A DNA stretch of 64,000 bases from Batillaria attramentaria (lineage: Eukaryota > Mollusca > Gastropoda > Batillariidae): positions 1,013,501-1,077,500 of the forward strand of contig JACVVK020000055.1 in assembly GCA_018292915.2 (NCBI GenBank), read 5' to 3'. The translations under genes and the position numbers were made by a program. Shown here piece by piece: positions 30,601 through 44,105 of this stretch; within the stretch, counting starts at the first letter, position 1; each line of letters opens with the position of its first letter. The notes under the pieces were generated by a model. That model was given only the letters and a program-made list of their open reading frames with translations. It searched no databases and had not been told where the DNA came from.

Positions 30601-30775
30601 GTATGCTAGGGCTTTTGAAGATATTTCTGCCAGAGCCAAGAGAGGCATTATGGAGATTTTTAAAACTCTGTTTTGGTGATTTTTCTCTGGTGATTTTCCT
30701 GAAAATGTTTGTCTTAACTTATGGTTCCGAAGTAGGAGGCCATACAGGAGAATCATGTTACCGAAAAAGTTCACT
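30601..30775 (+). pseudogene. LINE fragment (family of 37645-40190)
   Basis: Two short motifs in nearby frames, ARAFEDISARAKRGIMEIF and FVLTYGSEVGG, parallel VEDLAGKARRGVISILK and YASEVWG of the larger LINE at 37.6-40.2 kb. Diverged and short. Confidence 0.5.
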
Positions 30776-30997
30776 TGTTCGCCTTGAAGAAGTTATTTAA
30801 ATGTTGGTCTACGAACTCCCATGAAATGGCATATGGTGAAACAGGTCGTTATCCTCTCTATCCTCAGGTACATGTATTGGTTTCGTCGTACAAGGATGGA
30901 TGACGGTTAAACAAGTAGACTAGCAATCAGCAGTTAACGTACGGCATTTTAGTTTCTTTTGAGCAAAAGCGTGCATTTCATGTCTGTGATACGCTAC

Positions 30998-33900
30998 CTT
31001 CCTCACTACCATCGAGGAAGAGTGTTGTATAGTCTGCAAACTGAGATAAGAGCAAGTTTACTTCCTGTAACATAATACCTTTCATATTTTGTCGTATCAC
31101 TCTAGTATCACTCTTTCTATGTTAAACCATTGTGAATACTGGCCATTGACAGAGATGCAAGTAGTAATATTAGCATAAAAAGTTCGTATCCATTTCTTCA
31201 TGTCGGGGCCAAAATTAGTCATTGCCTTACGAATAAAAGTCCATGCCACACTATCGAAACCCTTCACAGTGAATCATTAGAAGCTGACCTGGAATATTTA
31301 TTATTTCAGTTAGGGATAAAGCTTCAAATAACAGCCTTATGTTTTCCCCCAATGTATCTGTCCTATAGGAATCCTGGGCAGTGTCAACTGATGTACTGAC
31401 TCAAGAACAAATACAAGGATTTACTGTACTCATTAGGGGAACTCAATATTTTTAAGCAAGAAAATTTACAATTATCTTCTACACTAAAATCTATACCTTC
31501 ACCGCAAATCAAACAGTACATCAATTTACACAGAGTGGCTGCAGTTTACAGTGTAAAATGATGAAAACATGATCACAATCAATAGACATGAAAATGCTCT
31601 ATGAGAAGATTTTTTTTTTCATTTTAAGATTGTATCACAACTGAAAACAAAACTAAGCAATTCATCTGGGCATACTTTAAAACTTAGCAGTTTAGACTGC
31701 TCGAAACAGACACATTGTGTATAATTATGTACTGAACCACGATTGAATAATAATAATAATAATATTTTTATTTATAGAGCGCATATTCATGTAAGATTAC
31801 ATGCTCTAAGCGCTAACAAAAATTTAACAGACAATAAAAACAGAATAAAGCAATATGCAATAACAAGAATGACAAAAACTGAAAAAAAGAACGACAGTCA
31901 GGATCATGAAAACCCAACGTTTGGGGTCCGAAAATGGAAAAAGAACGTCTACCATAGTTATGCAATTTAATCGAGGTACAGACAAAAGATTTGAATTTTC
32001 AGAACGAAGACTCCTGGATGGTGCATATGGCACAAGTAGATCATGTGCATCCATTAATAATAATAATAATAATTTTATTTATAAAGCGCTGCTTCTTGAC
32101 ACGGTTTTCTGCACACTGTCTGATGTGTCGGCTTGAATTCTACCAGAAAATCATGCATTTTGATTTTTCCCGCCATCTGTCAGTATTGGTCATCTGTGCA
32201 TTTTTCGACGTAAATCGTGAGTAGTATTCATACCACTAACGTGAAAAATCAAAATGCATGTTTTTCAGGATGCAGTTATGTCAATACATGGAATTACATG
32301 TATTGACGCCACCCCCCCCCCCCCCCCAAAAAAAAAGAATTAAAAAAAAAATGCATTTCTATCACTAAATTTGGAAAAAAAATGCCGCCATTTGCCGTTG
32401 CAATCAATATTCCGGCATAAATTCTACTTGAATACAATTCATTTCGATTTTATAAGTATGTGTGGTAAACGCGCCCCCCCCCCCCCCAAAAAAAAAAAAC
32501 AAAAAAAAAAAACTAAGAAACAAAAACAAACAAACAACAACAACAACAACCAAAAACCCAAAACAAAACAAACTTTTTGCTTTCTGGCTGTCTGTGCATT
32601 GTTCGATGTAAACCGTGCGTACTACACACCCGATTGGCGGGAAAAGGCGAAAACTTTTTTTTTTTCTCGTTGCATTTATGTCGACACATGAAATTACATT
32701 CATTAACAAACAAATTGCAATTCAATCGATATATTTGAGAAAAATGCCGCCATCTGCCGTTGCAAACATTAACTGTGCTTGACTCTCAGAAACTAATCGT
32801 TTCTGCGATGTGTCACATTTTTCTCCCGACTGAAAGGCAGTTTTCTGCACTCTTCGATGGGCCAGCCTGAATTCTACCAGAAAACCATACAGTTTGATTA
32901 GTAAAGAAAAAAAAACCAACTAAAGAATCAAATTTAAAAATAAATAAATAAAAAATAAAAAACTTTTTGAAAAAAAAAAATCAAACAAACAAACAAACAT
33001 GAATGCTGTGTTTACGTGGGATGCACTGACTGTGTGATCAGATTTTCATTCCATGTATAGGGCAGACGCGAAAGCTGGCGTTGCAGTAAATCTAGCAATG
33101 TGTTCACCGTGTCACTGAATACGCTAGGCTCAGTGTCGGCATTAGAGATGCTGTCACTGTCAGTGCAGGTGTCAGTCTAAGTGGTGCAACGATTGACACC
33201 ATAAAAACTTCGTGATCTGTGAGCATTAAAATCACAAACATTGTCCCTGACTGTGGCATCTAGTGACACTTCAGTTTTCAGCTAGTTGTTGATACTTCAA
33301 CCATGTGCCCAGTGCTTTGGTGTGTATGTGTGTGTGTGATGTGTGTGTGTGGGAGCATTTTATTTCCTTCTCTTTCGGTCTGCATGGACTAATAACAGCA
33401 CTCTCTCTTTCGCTCTAGTACACACACACACACACACACACACACAGATGGATCTGTAATTTTTCTTACATTAAATAGATCTATGTATAATGAAAAGTAT
33501 TTTGCAAGCAAAACTGAAAAGTAAATAAAACGCTACAACACTTAGTTAACACAACAAACATAACGCATAGTACACATAGTCAGTTTTCCCATCTTTATTG
33601 TGAAAGACTTGTGTCAATTCATACATGCATGCACATTTTTCTACAATTGCTATGCTTCCACAATTGGCTCAGTTAATTTACTGTGTTCAGGAAAACAGCC
33701 CTGGCAGGTATTAAAATCAAACAGAAATAGACAGCAGCAAGAGAACTGCAATTCCTACTGCCTGCACAACAAAAATGACTGCCAGATCACAATACATCAT
33801 TAATCATATAGATAAATCAGAAATGCATTCTTTGTAATGCTGTTTGTATCTGTCATTTTGTTATACTCTCTCCTACAGGTTGTGTATTTGAAAATATGGG

Positions 33901-34095
33901 AATAAACTTGTTTTCCATATTCATCCTGCTGGGATTATCCTACTGGGATATTTTTCATAAAGTGTATTCAACAGAGACACAAGAACCATGCCCCTAGCAC
34001 GTCATATAACTCTTATTTATATTATCCAGTTATCCGCTCTCTCAAGTAATGACTTCCTTCAGTTATTTTTTTTATTTTTTATTTATTTATTTATT
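30998..34095 (+). repeat. Duplicated block A, copy 1
   Basis: Near-identical to 40707-43820 (offset about 9.71 kb). Contains an L1/Tx1-like reverse-transcriptase scrap (KGFDSVAWTFIRKAM on the minus strand near 31250), two L2-like 3' ends with AAT runs (31748 and 32055), a degenerate repeat zone at 32060-32990 (units sharing GTGCATTTTTCGACGTAAA or close variants) and poly-C/poly-A runs. The remainder (33000-33990) is non-coding apart from a CA tract at 33421. No host gene is seen. Confidence 0.85.
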
Positions 34096-34224
34096 TATTT
34101 TTATTTTTTTTTTCATTTTAAGATTGTATCACAACTGAAAACAAAACTAAGCAATTCATCTGGGCATACTTTAAAACTTAGCAGTTTAGACTGCTCGAAA
34201 CAGACACATGGTTGAAGTATCAAC

Positions 34225-35320
34225 AGCCTTATGTTTTCCCCCAATGTATCTGTCCTATAGGAATCCTGGGCAGTGTCAACTGATGTACTGACTCAAGAAC
34301 AAATACAAGGATTTACTGTACTCATTAGGGGAACTCAATATTTTTAAGCAAGAAAATTTACAATTATCTTCTACACTAAAATCTATACCTTCACCGCAAA
34401 TCAAACAGTACATCAATTTACACAGAGTGGCTGCAGTTTACAGTGTAAAATGATGAAAACATGATCACAATCAATAGACATGAAAATGCTCTATGAGAAG
34501 ATTTTTTTTTTTTCATTTTAAGATTGTATCACAACTGAAAACAGAAAACTAAGCAATTCATCTGGGCATACTTTAAAACTTAGCAGTTTAGACTGCTCGA
34601 AACAGACACATTGTGTATAATTATGTACTGAACCACGATTGAATAATAATAATAATAATATTTTTATTTATAGAGCGCATATTCATGTAAGATTACATGC
34701 TCTAAGCGCTAACAAAAATTTAACAGACAATAAAAACAGAATAAAGCAATATGCAATAACAAGAATGACAAAAACTGAAAAAAAGAACGACAGTCAGGAT
34801 CATGAAAACCCAACGTTTGGGGTCCGAAAATGGAAAAAGAACGTCTACCATAGTTATGCAATTTAATCGAGGTACAGACAAAAAATTTGAATTTTCAGAA
34901 CGAAGACTCCTGGATGGTGCATATGGCACAAGTAGATCATGTGCATCCATTAATAATAATAATAATAATTTTATTTATAAAGCGCTGCTTCTTGACACGG
35001 TTTTCTGCACACTGTCTGATGTGTCGGCTTGAATTCTACCAGAAAATCATGCATTTTGATTTTTCCCGCCATCTGTCAGTATTGGTCATCTGTGCATTTT
35101 TCGACGTAAATCGTGAGTAGTATTCATACCACTAACGTGAAAAATCAAAATGCATGTTTTTCAGGATGCAGTTATGTCAATACATGGAATTACATGTATT
35201 GACGCCACCCCCCCCCCCCCAAAAAAAAAAGAATTAAAAAAAAAAATGCATTTCTATCGATAAATTTGGAAAAAAAATGCCGCCATTTGCCGTTGCAATC
35301 ATTACTGTGCTTGACTCTAA
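34225..35320 (+). repeat. Duplicated block A, partial copy 2
   Basis: Repeats 31329-32420 almost exactly, offset 2896 bp, giving a partial tandem duplication. The joint at 34090-34225 contains a second short copy of the TTTCATTTTAAGATTGTATC segment. Confidence 0.85.
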
Positions 35321-35589
35321 GAAAGAAAATGTTTTTTTGATGTGTCACATTTTGTCCCAGTCGGCCGATTGGAAGGCGGTTTTGTGCACGTATCAATATT
35401 CCGGCATAAATTCTACTTGAATACAATTCATTTCGATTTTATAAGTATGTGTGGTAAACGCGCCCCCCCCCCAAAAAAAAAAACAACAACAAACAAACAA
35501 AAAAACAAAAACAAAACAAAACAAAAAAACAAACAAACAAAACTAAGAAACATAAACAAACAAACAACAACAACAACAACCAAAAACCC

Positions 35590-36620
35590 AAAACAAAACA
35601 AACTTTTTGCTTTCTGGCTGTCTGTGCATTTTTCGACGTAAACCGTTCGTACTACCCAGCCTTATGCCCATATGAGGCGCACATGGTCTAAACCCATGGG
35701 CAACTCTTGGAAAAACTGGCAGGCGCCCCCTGGATTTGCAGCATGGCACCACATGGTATGCCGCTGGGCAATTGGTGGTAAACTCAGGGGTACCTGTGCG
35801 TGTACTGGTGGCATACTCGCGGTACACTGCAGAGTGCAGACCACCTTGCCCACCATGTAGGACTCCACAAGTTCAAACTGTACATTCCCATTTAAATCTT
35901 GACTCCCACAGTTTGAAATTACAGTTTCGAGTTCTACATGGAGGGCAAGGTGGCCTGCAGTGTACAACGACAACTTCATTTGTTCGGAGTCCTAAGGATT
36001 CCTTCACGCCATCCGATCTGAACACATGTACACAATCATTTGCAAACATGTCATAAAATACAGGACTTCATTTATTATCTAGCAAGAAGCCCCTCAGATA
36101 CATGACATCGCTAGAACAACATGGAATGGTCCATCCCTGTGTCTAGCAGAGCACCACCAATTAATCGGCGAGTTTCCTGCTCAGATCGCTTTCGGTGGTA
36201 TCTGGGGAAAAAATCCCAAATATTATACATAAGATCGCAACCTATAATTATCTCTTCCGGTTGTTGTTGTTGCTTATCTAAACATGTCAAACATATTTCC
36301 ATGATAAAATGCAGATGTCCTCAAGATTGAATGCTGGTAAAGCATAACCTGTCCTTCGGTCCGTGCCATTTTGCACACAATGTTCTGTTAATTTTAATTA
36401 CGTTTGTAAGAGCATCGGCGTACCGAATGTTTATCTAAATCATCGTTTTCCATGCTGCCCGTGATTGTTGTACAAAGGGGCAACTTCAGGAGTCACATAC
36501 TTTCTCAACACCTTCCTCGTCATGTCTGCAACTGAATCACCGCCCGTGGCACCCTTATTCTTTAGTTACCATGTAGAGACGTTTCTCAAGCTAAGAAACT
36601 TTTGTTAACCTGGCAGGTAT
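35590..36620 (+). repeat. Duplicated block B, forward copy
   Basis: Matches 47405-48410 in inverted orientation. On its minus strand it carries a 63-residue frame (36302-36111, MEICLTCLDKQQQQPEE) and a second frame around 35979-35662 with SNCGSQDLNGNVQFELVES. The 63-residue frame is preserved in the other copy with one substitution. No family is recognised. Confidence 0.75.
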
Positions 36621-36784
36621 GAAATGTACAAGCTATAGAAGGATGAATTTGAACCATGATCCAAGCGACTCTCCTGTCATAAATCCCAATAGATACAGGT
36701 ATACACATACAAAGTAAGTACAAGATTATATTGTTTATTCTGTGTTTTTATTTTGAGGCAGAATCATCATACACAACTGAAAAC

Positions 36785-37200
36785 ACTTCCACTGTAAATG
36801 TGAAACAATAAAATCTAGCATGATCATGCTGAGTTGCAAACTGGAAACAACTTTGGGACAGGAAGCGAGGTCTGTCACGGGTCTGTCTGTCCATCCGTTA
36901 TAACTAAAATATAATCTGATCTGCTAACTTTTTTTTTTTTAGGGATGAGAGGAAAGTAAATTTGTATCGTTTAAGTTTATCGTTAAGTAAGAATGCAAAA
37001 CAGAAAAAAAGGGGGGGGGGCATTGGGGGAAGTGGGGTCAGAGAGGACAATTAGAGCCGATAAGAACTGTGTGCAGGAATGAGGTAGCACTGTTCTAAGA
37101 AAATAGTCGCAAATATGGGGTCCACAGTGTACGGAATAATTCTAGGTCGCCATTGGTCATGTGTATAACGCTGCTTTACAACGATGGTAAAAGTTAAAAT
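36785..37200. other. No gene seen
   Basis: Non-repetitive apart from a poly-T run (36931) and a poly-G run (37011). Confidence 0.5.
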
Positions 37201-37201
37201 A

Positions 37202-37265
37202 TTTACGTGTACAAATGTCGATTAGGAGACACCTTTGTCTCCTAATCGACATTTGTACACGTAAA
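37202..37265. repeat. Perfect hairpin, 30-bp arms, 4-base loop
   Basis: Arms 37202-37231 and 37236-37265 are exact complements around CCTT. The right arm is the end of the L1/Tx1-like reading frame, the left arm its folded-back copy. Confidence 0.97.
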
Positions 37266-37644
37266 ATTTGGCTAGGATAATCATTAGGTCCAGGGGTTTG
37301 TCTGTGCGCACCAAGTGCTTCGTGCCAAACAAAACGAAAGATGACAGGCTCAAAGTATCACACTCACTACATCCATTTTTATACCAAGTAAGAAAGTCAT
37401 TCCAAAAAGAGTGGACATGTGTACAGTCCCAAAACGAATGATGTAATGTTTCCTCGGTAGAGGCACAGAAAGTACATAGTGGAGAATCAACCAGCTTTCG
37501 CAAGAAAAGAAATCTTTTAGTTGGCAAAATACGATGAATAAGTCGAAGCTGAAACCAACGTAATTGCGTGTCCGATGTAGTCTTAAAGGGCAAGTCAAGA
37601 GCACTGTTGGGTTTAAATGACAGATATTGAGGTCCTATTAGCAA
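37222..37644 (-). pseudogene. L1/Tx1-like LINE, C-terminal zinc-knuckle part
   Basis: Open minus-strand frame reading TQLRWFQLRLIHRILPTKRF, SPLCTFCASTEETLHHSFWD and CTHVHSFWNDF: the zf-RVT-type Cys/His region after the polymerase in L1/Tx1-group ORF2 proteins. It ends LAKFYVYKCRLGDKGVS, and the last residues are made by the fold-back hairpin. 5'-truncated where the next LINE begins. Confidence 0.82.
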
Positions 37645-40190
37645 AATTTATAATGCTTTACGCTCAGCGGAGGTTAAGAATTGTTTTGATGATGCCATGT
37701 TGCTAATACATTCAAATGTGGATTCTGCTCTGTTAAAATTCAACAATGGATTGAAGTTAGCTGGTGATTGTATGAAACGTACTATCCACATTGGCAGAGA
37801 AAGAAGGCAAATTTGGTTTGATTTGGAATGTAATCAAAGCAGAAAGGTACTTAGAAGGGCTTTAAGAAAGTTTAGTAAATTTCATAATGATGAGGACAGA
37901 TTGAGTTATTTACAGAAAAGGAAAGAGTACAAACAATTGTTACGTACAAAAAAAAGTGATCATAAAATAAACACACTAAATACCTTGAAAGAGAGTATTA
38001 AAGATCAGAAATGTTTTTCGAACACTGTTAGATCTATACAGAGGAAAGGTACAGGTGCTACACGTAATTCTATTTCTGCTAAGAGATGGTATGAGCATTT
38101 CTATAGTGTTTTTAGCCCTTGTCCAGATGGTCCACTGGGAAATGATGAAAATGTTTTGAATGCAACTGCACATGACTCTGTTCACACTGTTGTTGATGAT
38201 GATGATTCTGATATACATATGGCTGATCACTCTGTGAGTGATGATGCTGATTATGACTTGTAAAACAGAACTATAACTGGATGAGGTACAGCAAGCTACA
38301 AGAGCACTGAAGAACAACAAGGCTGCAGGACCTGATGGGTTAATAGGAGAATTTTTTAAGTATTCATTACACATCATCACACCATTTCTTACCACATATT
38401 TTAATTATTTGTTTGATAACAGCAAGTTTCCAGATTCATGGTCAGAGCCCATTATCCAACCGCTGCATAAAAAGGGTGATGTTAATCAGCCGATAATTAT
38501 AGAGGCATTTCTTTGTTGAATGTCTGCAGCAAAATATATAGTTCTATTTTGACTAAGAGACTCGCTTCATGGATTGAAGGAAACAATATTGTTGGTGAGG
38601 AGCAAGCTGGCTTTCGTAAAAAGCATAGTACTGTTGATCATATATTTACCATAACGTCCTTAATACAGAAACAGTTAGTCAGACACAAAAAATTGGATGT
38701 AGCTTTCATTGATTTTCGGAAAGCGTTCGACATGGTTACAAGAAGTAAGCTTTGGCAGATTTTACACAAAAATGGGGTACAAGGGGAAGTTACTGGGTGC
38801 ACTTAAAAGTATGTATGCAGTGGTAAAGGCACGAGTTCGTACTGGTGGTTCTGACCTGTCAGACTATTTTGACTGCCCCCTCGGCTTGAAACAAGGGGAA
38901 AATAGCAGCCCGATTCTTTTCTGGTTATTTATTAATGAATTAACTGTTGAAATGAGAAATAGTGGCCAACATGGTATACAGCTATCACCTGATTTGTTGC
39001 AATTATTTATCCTTCTATTTGCTGACGACATTGCATTTGTTGCTGATACAATTGTCGGTTTACAAAACCAGCTGAATATTCTGTGTAATATGGCTAAGCG
39101 CTGTGAACATGGAGAAGTCAAACATTGTAGTTTTTCGTAGGAATGGTGGGCATTTAGCTAAAAGAGAAATTTGGTTTTATGATGGTAAAAAAGTTAATCT
39201 TGTCAATGCCTACAAGTACCTAGGAATTTTTCTGTCTACTCGTTGTGTTTTTACACAGGCTGTTGAAGATCTTGCCGGTAAAGCACGTAGAGGTGTCATT
39301 TCAATACTTAAAGTACTATGGCAGCTTGGTGACCGTTGTCCATCACTGTTCTTCAAACTGTTTGATGCACAAATACAGCCTATACTTTTCTAGATGCATA
39401 TTCTGAGGTTTGGGGGTTATCAGCTGATCAAAATATTATTGAAAAAGTCCATTTATTTGCTATGAAAAGGTTTCTGGGTGTGTCCAGCAGAACTCCAAAT
39501 GCTATGATCTATGGTGAATGTGGTCGGCACCCCTTACATATAAATATGGCTGTGAGATGTATAGGGTATTGGTTAAAATTGTTACAGCTACCAGAAAAAA
39601 TGTTGCCTAAGAAAGCATATAACATGCTATTGAATTTACATACACAGAACAAAGTCACGTGGGTCCATCATATTATGGTTAGTCTGTATCGTTATGGTTT
39701 TGGTTATGTGTGGGAAAACCAAGATGTTGGGCATGTAAAAAGGTTTCTGAAAGATTTTAAGCAGCGGCTGATAGACTGTTTTCATCAGGAATGGCATTGC
39801 AAAATAAACAGCAGTGAGCGTTTTTTCCCATACAATACATACAAGACTTCTCTAGTACAAAGTTCCTTCCTGAATGAGCTTAACCACATAGGAATGAGAG
39901 ACGCTCTTATAAAGTTCAGGCTTGGGGTTTCACATTTGAAATGCCATAAGCTTCGCTACAGTACAGAAGGTGAAGTTTGTTGGAAATGTCCATTTTGTGA
40001 AGAGGACGAGACAGAAATTCATTTTCTATTTGTTTGCACAAAATACACAGAAATTAGAACACAGTTCATACCCCCAAAGTTTACACGCCACCCAACACTT
40101 TTTAAATTTTCAGCTATTATGGCAAGCAACAGTGTTACCCTCATGCGCAGTCTGGCCTCATTCATCTTCAAAGCTCTTGAGATCAGATAG
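37645..40190 (+). pseudogene. LINE reverse transcriptase with C-terminal zinc knuckle
   Basis: Four frames follow one another. The first is a linker (FDLECNQSRKVLRRALRKFS, SIQRKGTGATR) ending in an acidic tail. Then comes the polymerase: NKAAGPDGLIGEFFKY, QAGFRKKHSTVDHIFTI, VAFIDFRKAFDMV, LKQGENSSPILFWLFINEL and LLFADDIAFVADT. The thumb follows (YKYLGIFLSTRCVFTQ, ARRGVISILKVLW), and a 242-codon frame (39462-40190) ends with CPFCEEDETEIHFLFVC, a Cys2-His-Cys knuckle. Frameshifts lie near 38263, 38500, 38790, 39110 and 39395. The catalytic FADD is intact. The endonuclease is missing, and the clade is uncertain. Confidence 0.88.
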
Positions 40191-40238
40191 AAGTTTGTCT
40201 AGATGCATATTATGCTGAATATGACCTCATGCTTCTGG

Positions 40239-41788
40239 GGTCTAGTTATAATGCAATGACAAAAGATCAACAGTCAAAGCTCTGTGGCAAATGGTTGATA
40301 CTTTATATTCAATTCTTGCTCTTATAGGAAGCCAGTGAAGGCTTCTTAATAAAGGAGTAGACCTTTCCCGTTTTCTTTTTTTCAAGACTAGTCTTGCAGC
40401 ACAATTTGGAATTCGCTGGAGTCGGCGAATTTTGTCATCAGGTAAACCAGGTAAATTGTCTTCTGTACCCATGACGCCAGTATTTTCTGAATTTCTGCCA
40501 ATTTGTTCACATAATTGATGCTTACAATATCATGTACATTCACAAAGAACTTGATAACCAGGACTGTAAAAGTATCCAGGTTCCATCTAAAATTTCTTTC
40601 AGTATTTCCTACTCCCTATCCATACTGCTTGTGTCTTTTCGTCATTAATTTTCAAACCAGACATGCATGAAACACGGTCTAATGTGTGCATACACTCGAC
40701 AAAGGAGTCCTCACTACCATCGAGGAAGAGTGTTGTATAGTCTGCAAACTGAGATAAGAGCAAGTTTACTTCCTGTAACATAATACCTTTCATATTTTGT
40801 CGTATCACTCTAGTATCACTCTTTCTATGTTAAACCATTGTGAATACTGGCCATTGACAGAGATGCAAGTAGTAATATTAGCATAAAAAGTTCGTATCCA
40901 TTTCTTCATGTCGGGGCCAAAATTAGTCATTGCCTTACGAATAAAAGTCCATGCCACACTATCGAAACCCTTCACAGTGAATCATTAGAAGCTGACCTGG
41001 AATATTTATTATTTCAGTTAGGGATAAAGCTTCAAATAACAGCCTTATGTTTTCCCCCAATGTATCTGTCCTATAGGAATCCTGGGCAGTGTCAACTGAT
41101 GTACTGACTCAAGAACAAATACAAGGATTTACTGTACTCATTAGGGGAACTCAATATTTTTAAGCAAGAAAATTTACAATTATCTTCTACACTAAAATCT
41201 ATACCTTCACCGCAAATCAAACAGTACATCAATTTACACAGAGTGGCTGCAGTTTACAGTGTAAAATGATGAAAACATGATCACAATCAATAGACATGAA
41301 AATGCTCTATGAGAAGATTTTTTTTTTCATTTTAAGATTGTATCACAACTGAAAACAAAACTAAGCAATTCATCTGGGCATACTTTAAAACTTAGCAGTT
41401 TAGACTGCTCGAAACAGACACATTGTGTATAATTATGTACTGAACCACGATTGAATAATAATAATAATAATATTTTTATTTATAGAGCGCATATTCATGT
41501 AAGATTACATGCTCTAAGCGCTAACAAAAATTTAACAGACAATAAAAACAGAATAAAGCAATATGCAATAACAAGAATGACAAAAACTGAAAAAAAGAAC
41601 GACAGTCAGGATCATGAAAACCCAACGTTTGGGGTCCGAAAATGGAAAAAGAACGTCTACCATAGTTATGCAATTTAATCGAGGTACAGACAAAAGATTT
41701 GAATTTTCAGAACGAAGACTCCTGGATGGTGCATATGGCACAAGTAGATCATGTGCATCCATTAATAATAATAATAATAATTTTATTT
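40239..41788 (+). repeat. Direct repeat D, left copy
   Basis: Matches 49321-50866 (offset about 9085 bp). It starts GGGGTCTAGTTATAATGC, contains an L2-like fragment (minus strand: LPDDKIRRLQRIPNCAARL, STPLLRSLHWLPIRARIEY) with an uninterrupted R target site near 40369, then an L1/Tx1-like scrap and an L2-like 3' end. Confidence 0.88.
40600..40985 (-). pseudogene. L1/Tx1-like reverse transcriptase scrap
   Basis: Minus strand: KGFDSVAWTFIRKAMTNFG, KKWIRTFYANITTCISVNG, then after a small gap LLSQFADYTTLFLDGSED and SCMSGLKINDEKTQAVWIG. This is a palm domain in which the usual F/Y-A-D-D is FADY, so the catalytic pair is lost. Equivalent pieces lie at 30998-31270 and 49685-50070. Confidence 0.8.
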
Positions 41789-42195
41789 ATAAAGCGCTGC
41801 TTCTTGACACGGTTTTCTGCACACTGTCTGATGTGTCGGCTTGAATTCTACCAGAAAATCATGCATTTTGATTTTTCCCGCCATCTGTCAGTATTGGTCA
41901 TCTGTGCATTTTTCGACGTAAATCGTGAGTAGTATTCATACCACTAACGTGAAAAATCAAAATGCATGTTTTTCAGGATGCAGTTATGTCAATACATGGA
42001 ATTACATGTATTGACGCCACCCCCCCCCCCCCCCAAAAAAAAGAATTAAAAAAAAAAATGCATTTTTATCAATAAATTTGGAAAAAAATGCCGCCATTTG
42101 CCGTTGCAATCAATATTCCGGCATAAATTCTACTTGAATACAATTCATTTCGATTTTATAAGTATGTGTGGTAAACGCGCCCCCCCCCCCCCCCC

Positions 42196-42226
<31 letters not shown>

Positions 42227-44105
42227 AAGAAACAAAAACAAACAAACAACAACAACAACAACCAAAAACCCAAAACAAAACAAACTTTTTGCTTTCTGGC
42301 TGTCTGTGCATTGTTCGATGTAAACCGTGCGTACTACACACCCGATTGGCGGGAAAAGGCGAAAACTTTTTTTTTTTCTCGTTGCATTTATGTCGACACA
42401 TGAAATTACATTCATTAACAAACAAATTGCAATTCAATCGATATATTTGAGAAAAATGCCGCCATCTGCCGTTGCAAACATTAACTGTGCTTGACTCTCA
42501 GAAACTAATCGTTTCTGCGATGTGTCACATTTTTCTCCCGACTGAAAGGCAGTTTTCTGCACTCTTCGATGGGCCAGCCTGAATTCTACCAGAAAACCAT
42601 ACAGTTTGATTAGTAAAGAAAAAAAAACCAACTAAAGAATCAAATTTAAAAATAAATAAATAAAAAATAAAAAACTTTTTGAAAAAAAAAATCAAACAAA
42701 CAAACAAACATGAATGCTGTGTTTACGTGGGATGCACTGACTGTGTGATCAGATTTTCATTCCATGTATAGGGCAGACGCGAAAGCTGGCGTTGCAGTAA
42801 ATCTAGCAATGTGTTCACCGTGTCACTGAATACGCTAGGCTCAGTGTCGGCATTAGAGATGCTGTCACTGTCAGTGCAGGTGTCAGTCTAAGTGGTGCAA
42901 CGATTGACACCATAAAAACTTCGTGATCTGTGAGCATTAAAATCACAAACATTGTCCCTGACTGTGGCATCTAGTGACACTTCAGTTTTCAGCTAGTTGT
43001 TGATACTTCAACCATGTGCCCAGTGCTTTGGTGTGTATGTGTGTGTGTGATGTGTGTGTGTGGGAGCATTTTATTTCCTTCTCTTTCGGTCTGCATGGAC
43101 TAATAACAGCACTCTCTCTTTCGCTCTAGTACACACACACACACACACACACACACAGATGGATCTGTAATTTTTCTTACATTAAATAGATCTATGTATA
43201 ATGAAAAGTATTTTGCAAGCAAAACTGAAAAGTAAATAAAACGCTACAACACTTAGTTAACACAACAAACATAACGCATAGTACACATAGTCAGTTTTCC
43301 CATCTTTATTGTGAAAGACTTGTGTCAATTCATACATGCATGCACATTTTTCTACAATTGCTATGCTTCCACAATTGACTCAGTTAATTTACTGTGTTCA
43401 GGAAAACAGCCCTGGCAGGTATTAAAATCAAACAGAAATAGACAGCAGCAAGAGAACTGCAATTCCTACTGCCTGCACAACAAAAATGACTGCCAGATCA
43501 CAATACATCATTAATCATATAGATAAATCAGAAATGCATTCTTTGTAATGCTGTTTGTATCTGTCATTTTGTTATACTCTCTCCTACAGGTTGTGTATTT
43601 GAAAATATGGGAATAAACTTGTTTTCCATATTCATCCTGCTGGGATTATCCTACTGGGATATTTTTCATAAAGTGTATTCAACAGAGACACAAGAACCAT
43701 GCCCCTAGCACGTCATATAACTCTTATTTATATTATCCAGTTATCCGCTCTCTCAAGTAATGACTTCCTTCAGTTATTTTTTTTATTTTTTATTTATTTA
43801 TTTATTTATTTTTATTTTTGGGGGGGGGGGGGGTGGGAAGGGGGAGGGGAAAATGTACACATTTCAGTCAGTGCTGTTCTGAACAGTCAGCATTGCCCAC
43901 TTCATGTACTAGCAAACAACACATATCTTAATTCTTATGTTTTTAAGAAGTTCATTGTAGACAATGTGCCTGATGAAAGAGGTATAAATTTTGAAATACA
44001 TGGATGTTATCCGCTAATGAAATCCGCAAAGAGTAATAACTGCTCAGAAATGAACAGCCATACAAATATTTCTACATGTACATGTGTGCCATTTATAAGT
44101 TTATT
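41789..44105 (+). repeat. Large inverted repeat, left arm
   Basis: Pairs with 45113-49305. It runs from AAGCGCTGCTTCTTGACACG through the degenerate repeat zone, CA tract and T/G-rich runs to GCCATTTATAAGTTTATT. Outer half equals block A copy 1. No host gene. Confidence 0.85.

Noticed and set aside
32404..32709. Minus-strand frame with long Phe/Gly/Val runs
   Set aside because: Translation of poly-A, poly-C and CAA runs; the repeated copies at 42110 and 48645 differ in run length.
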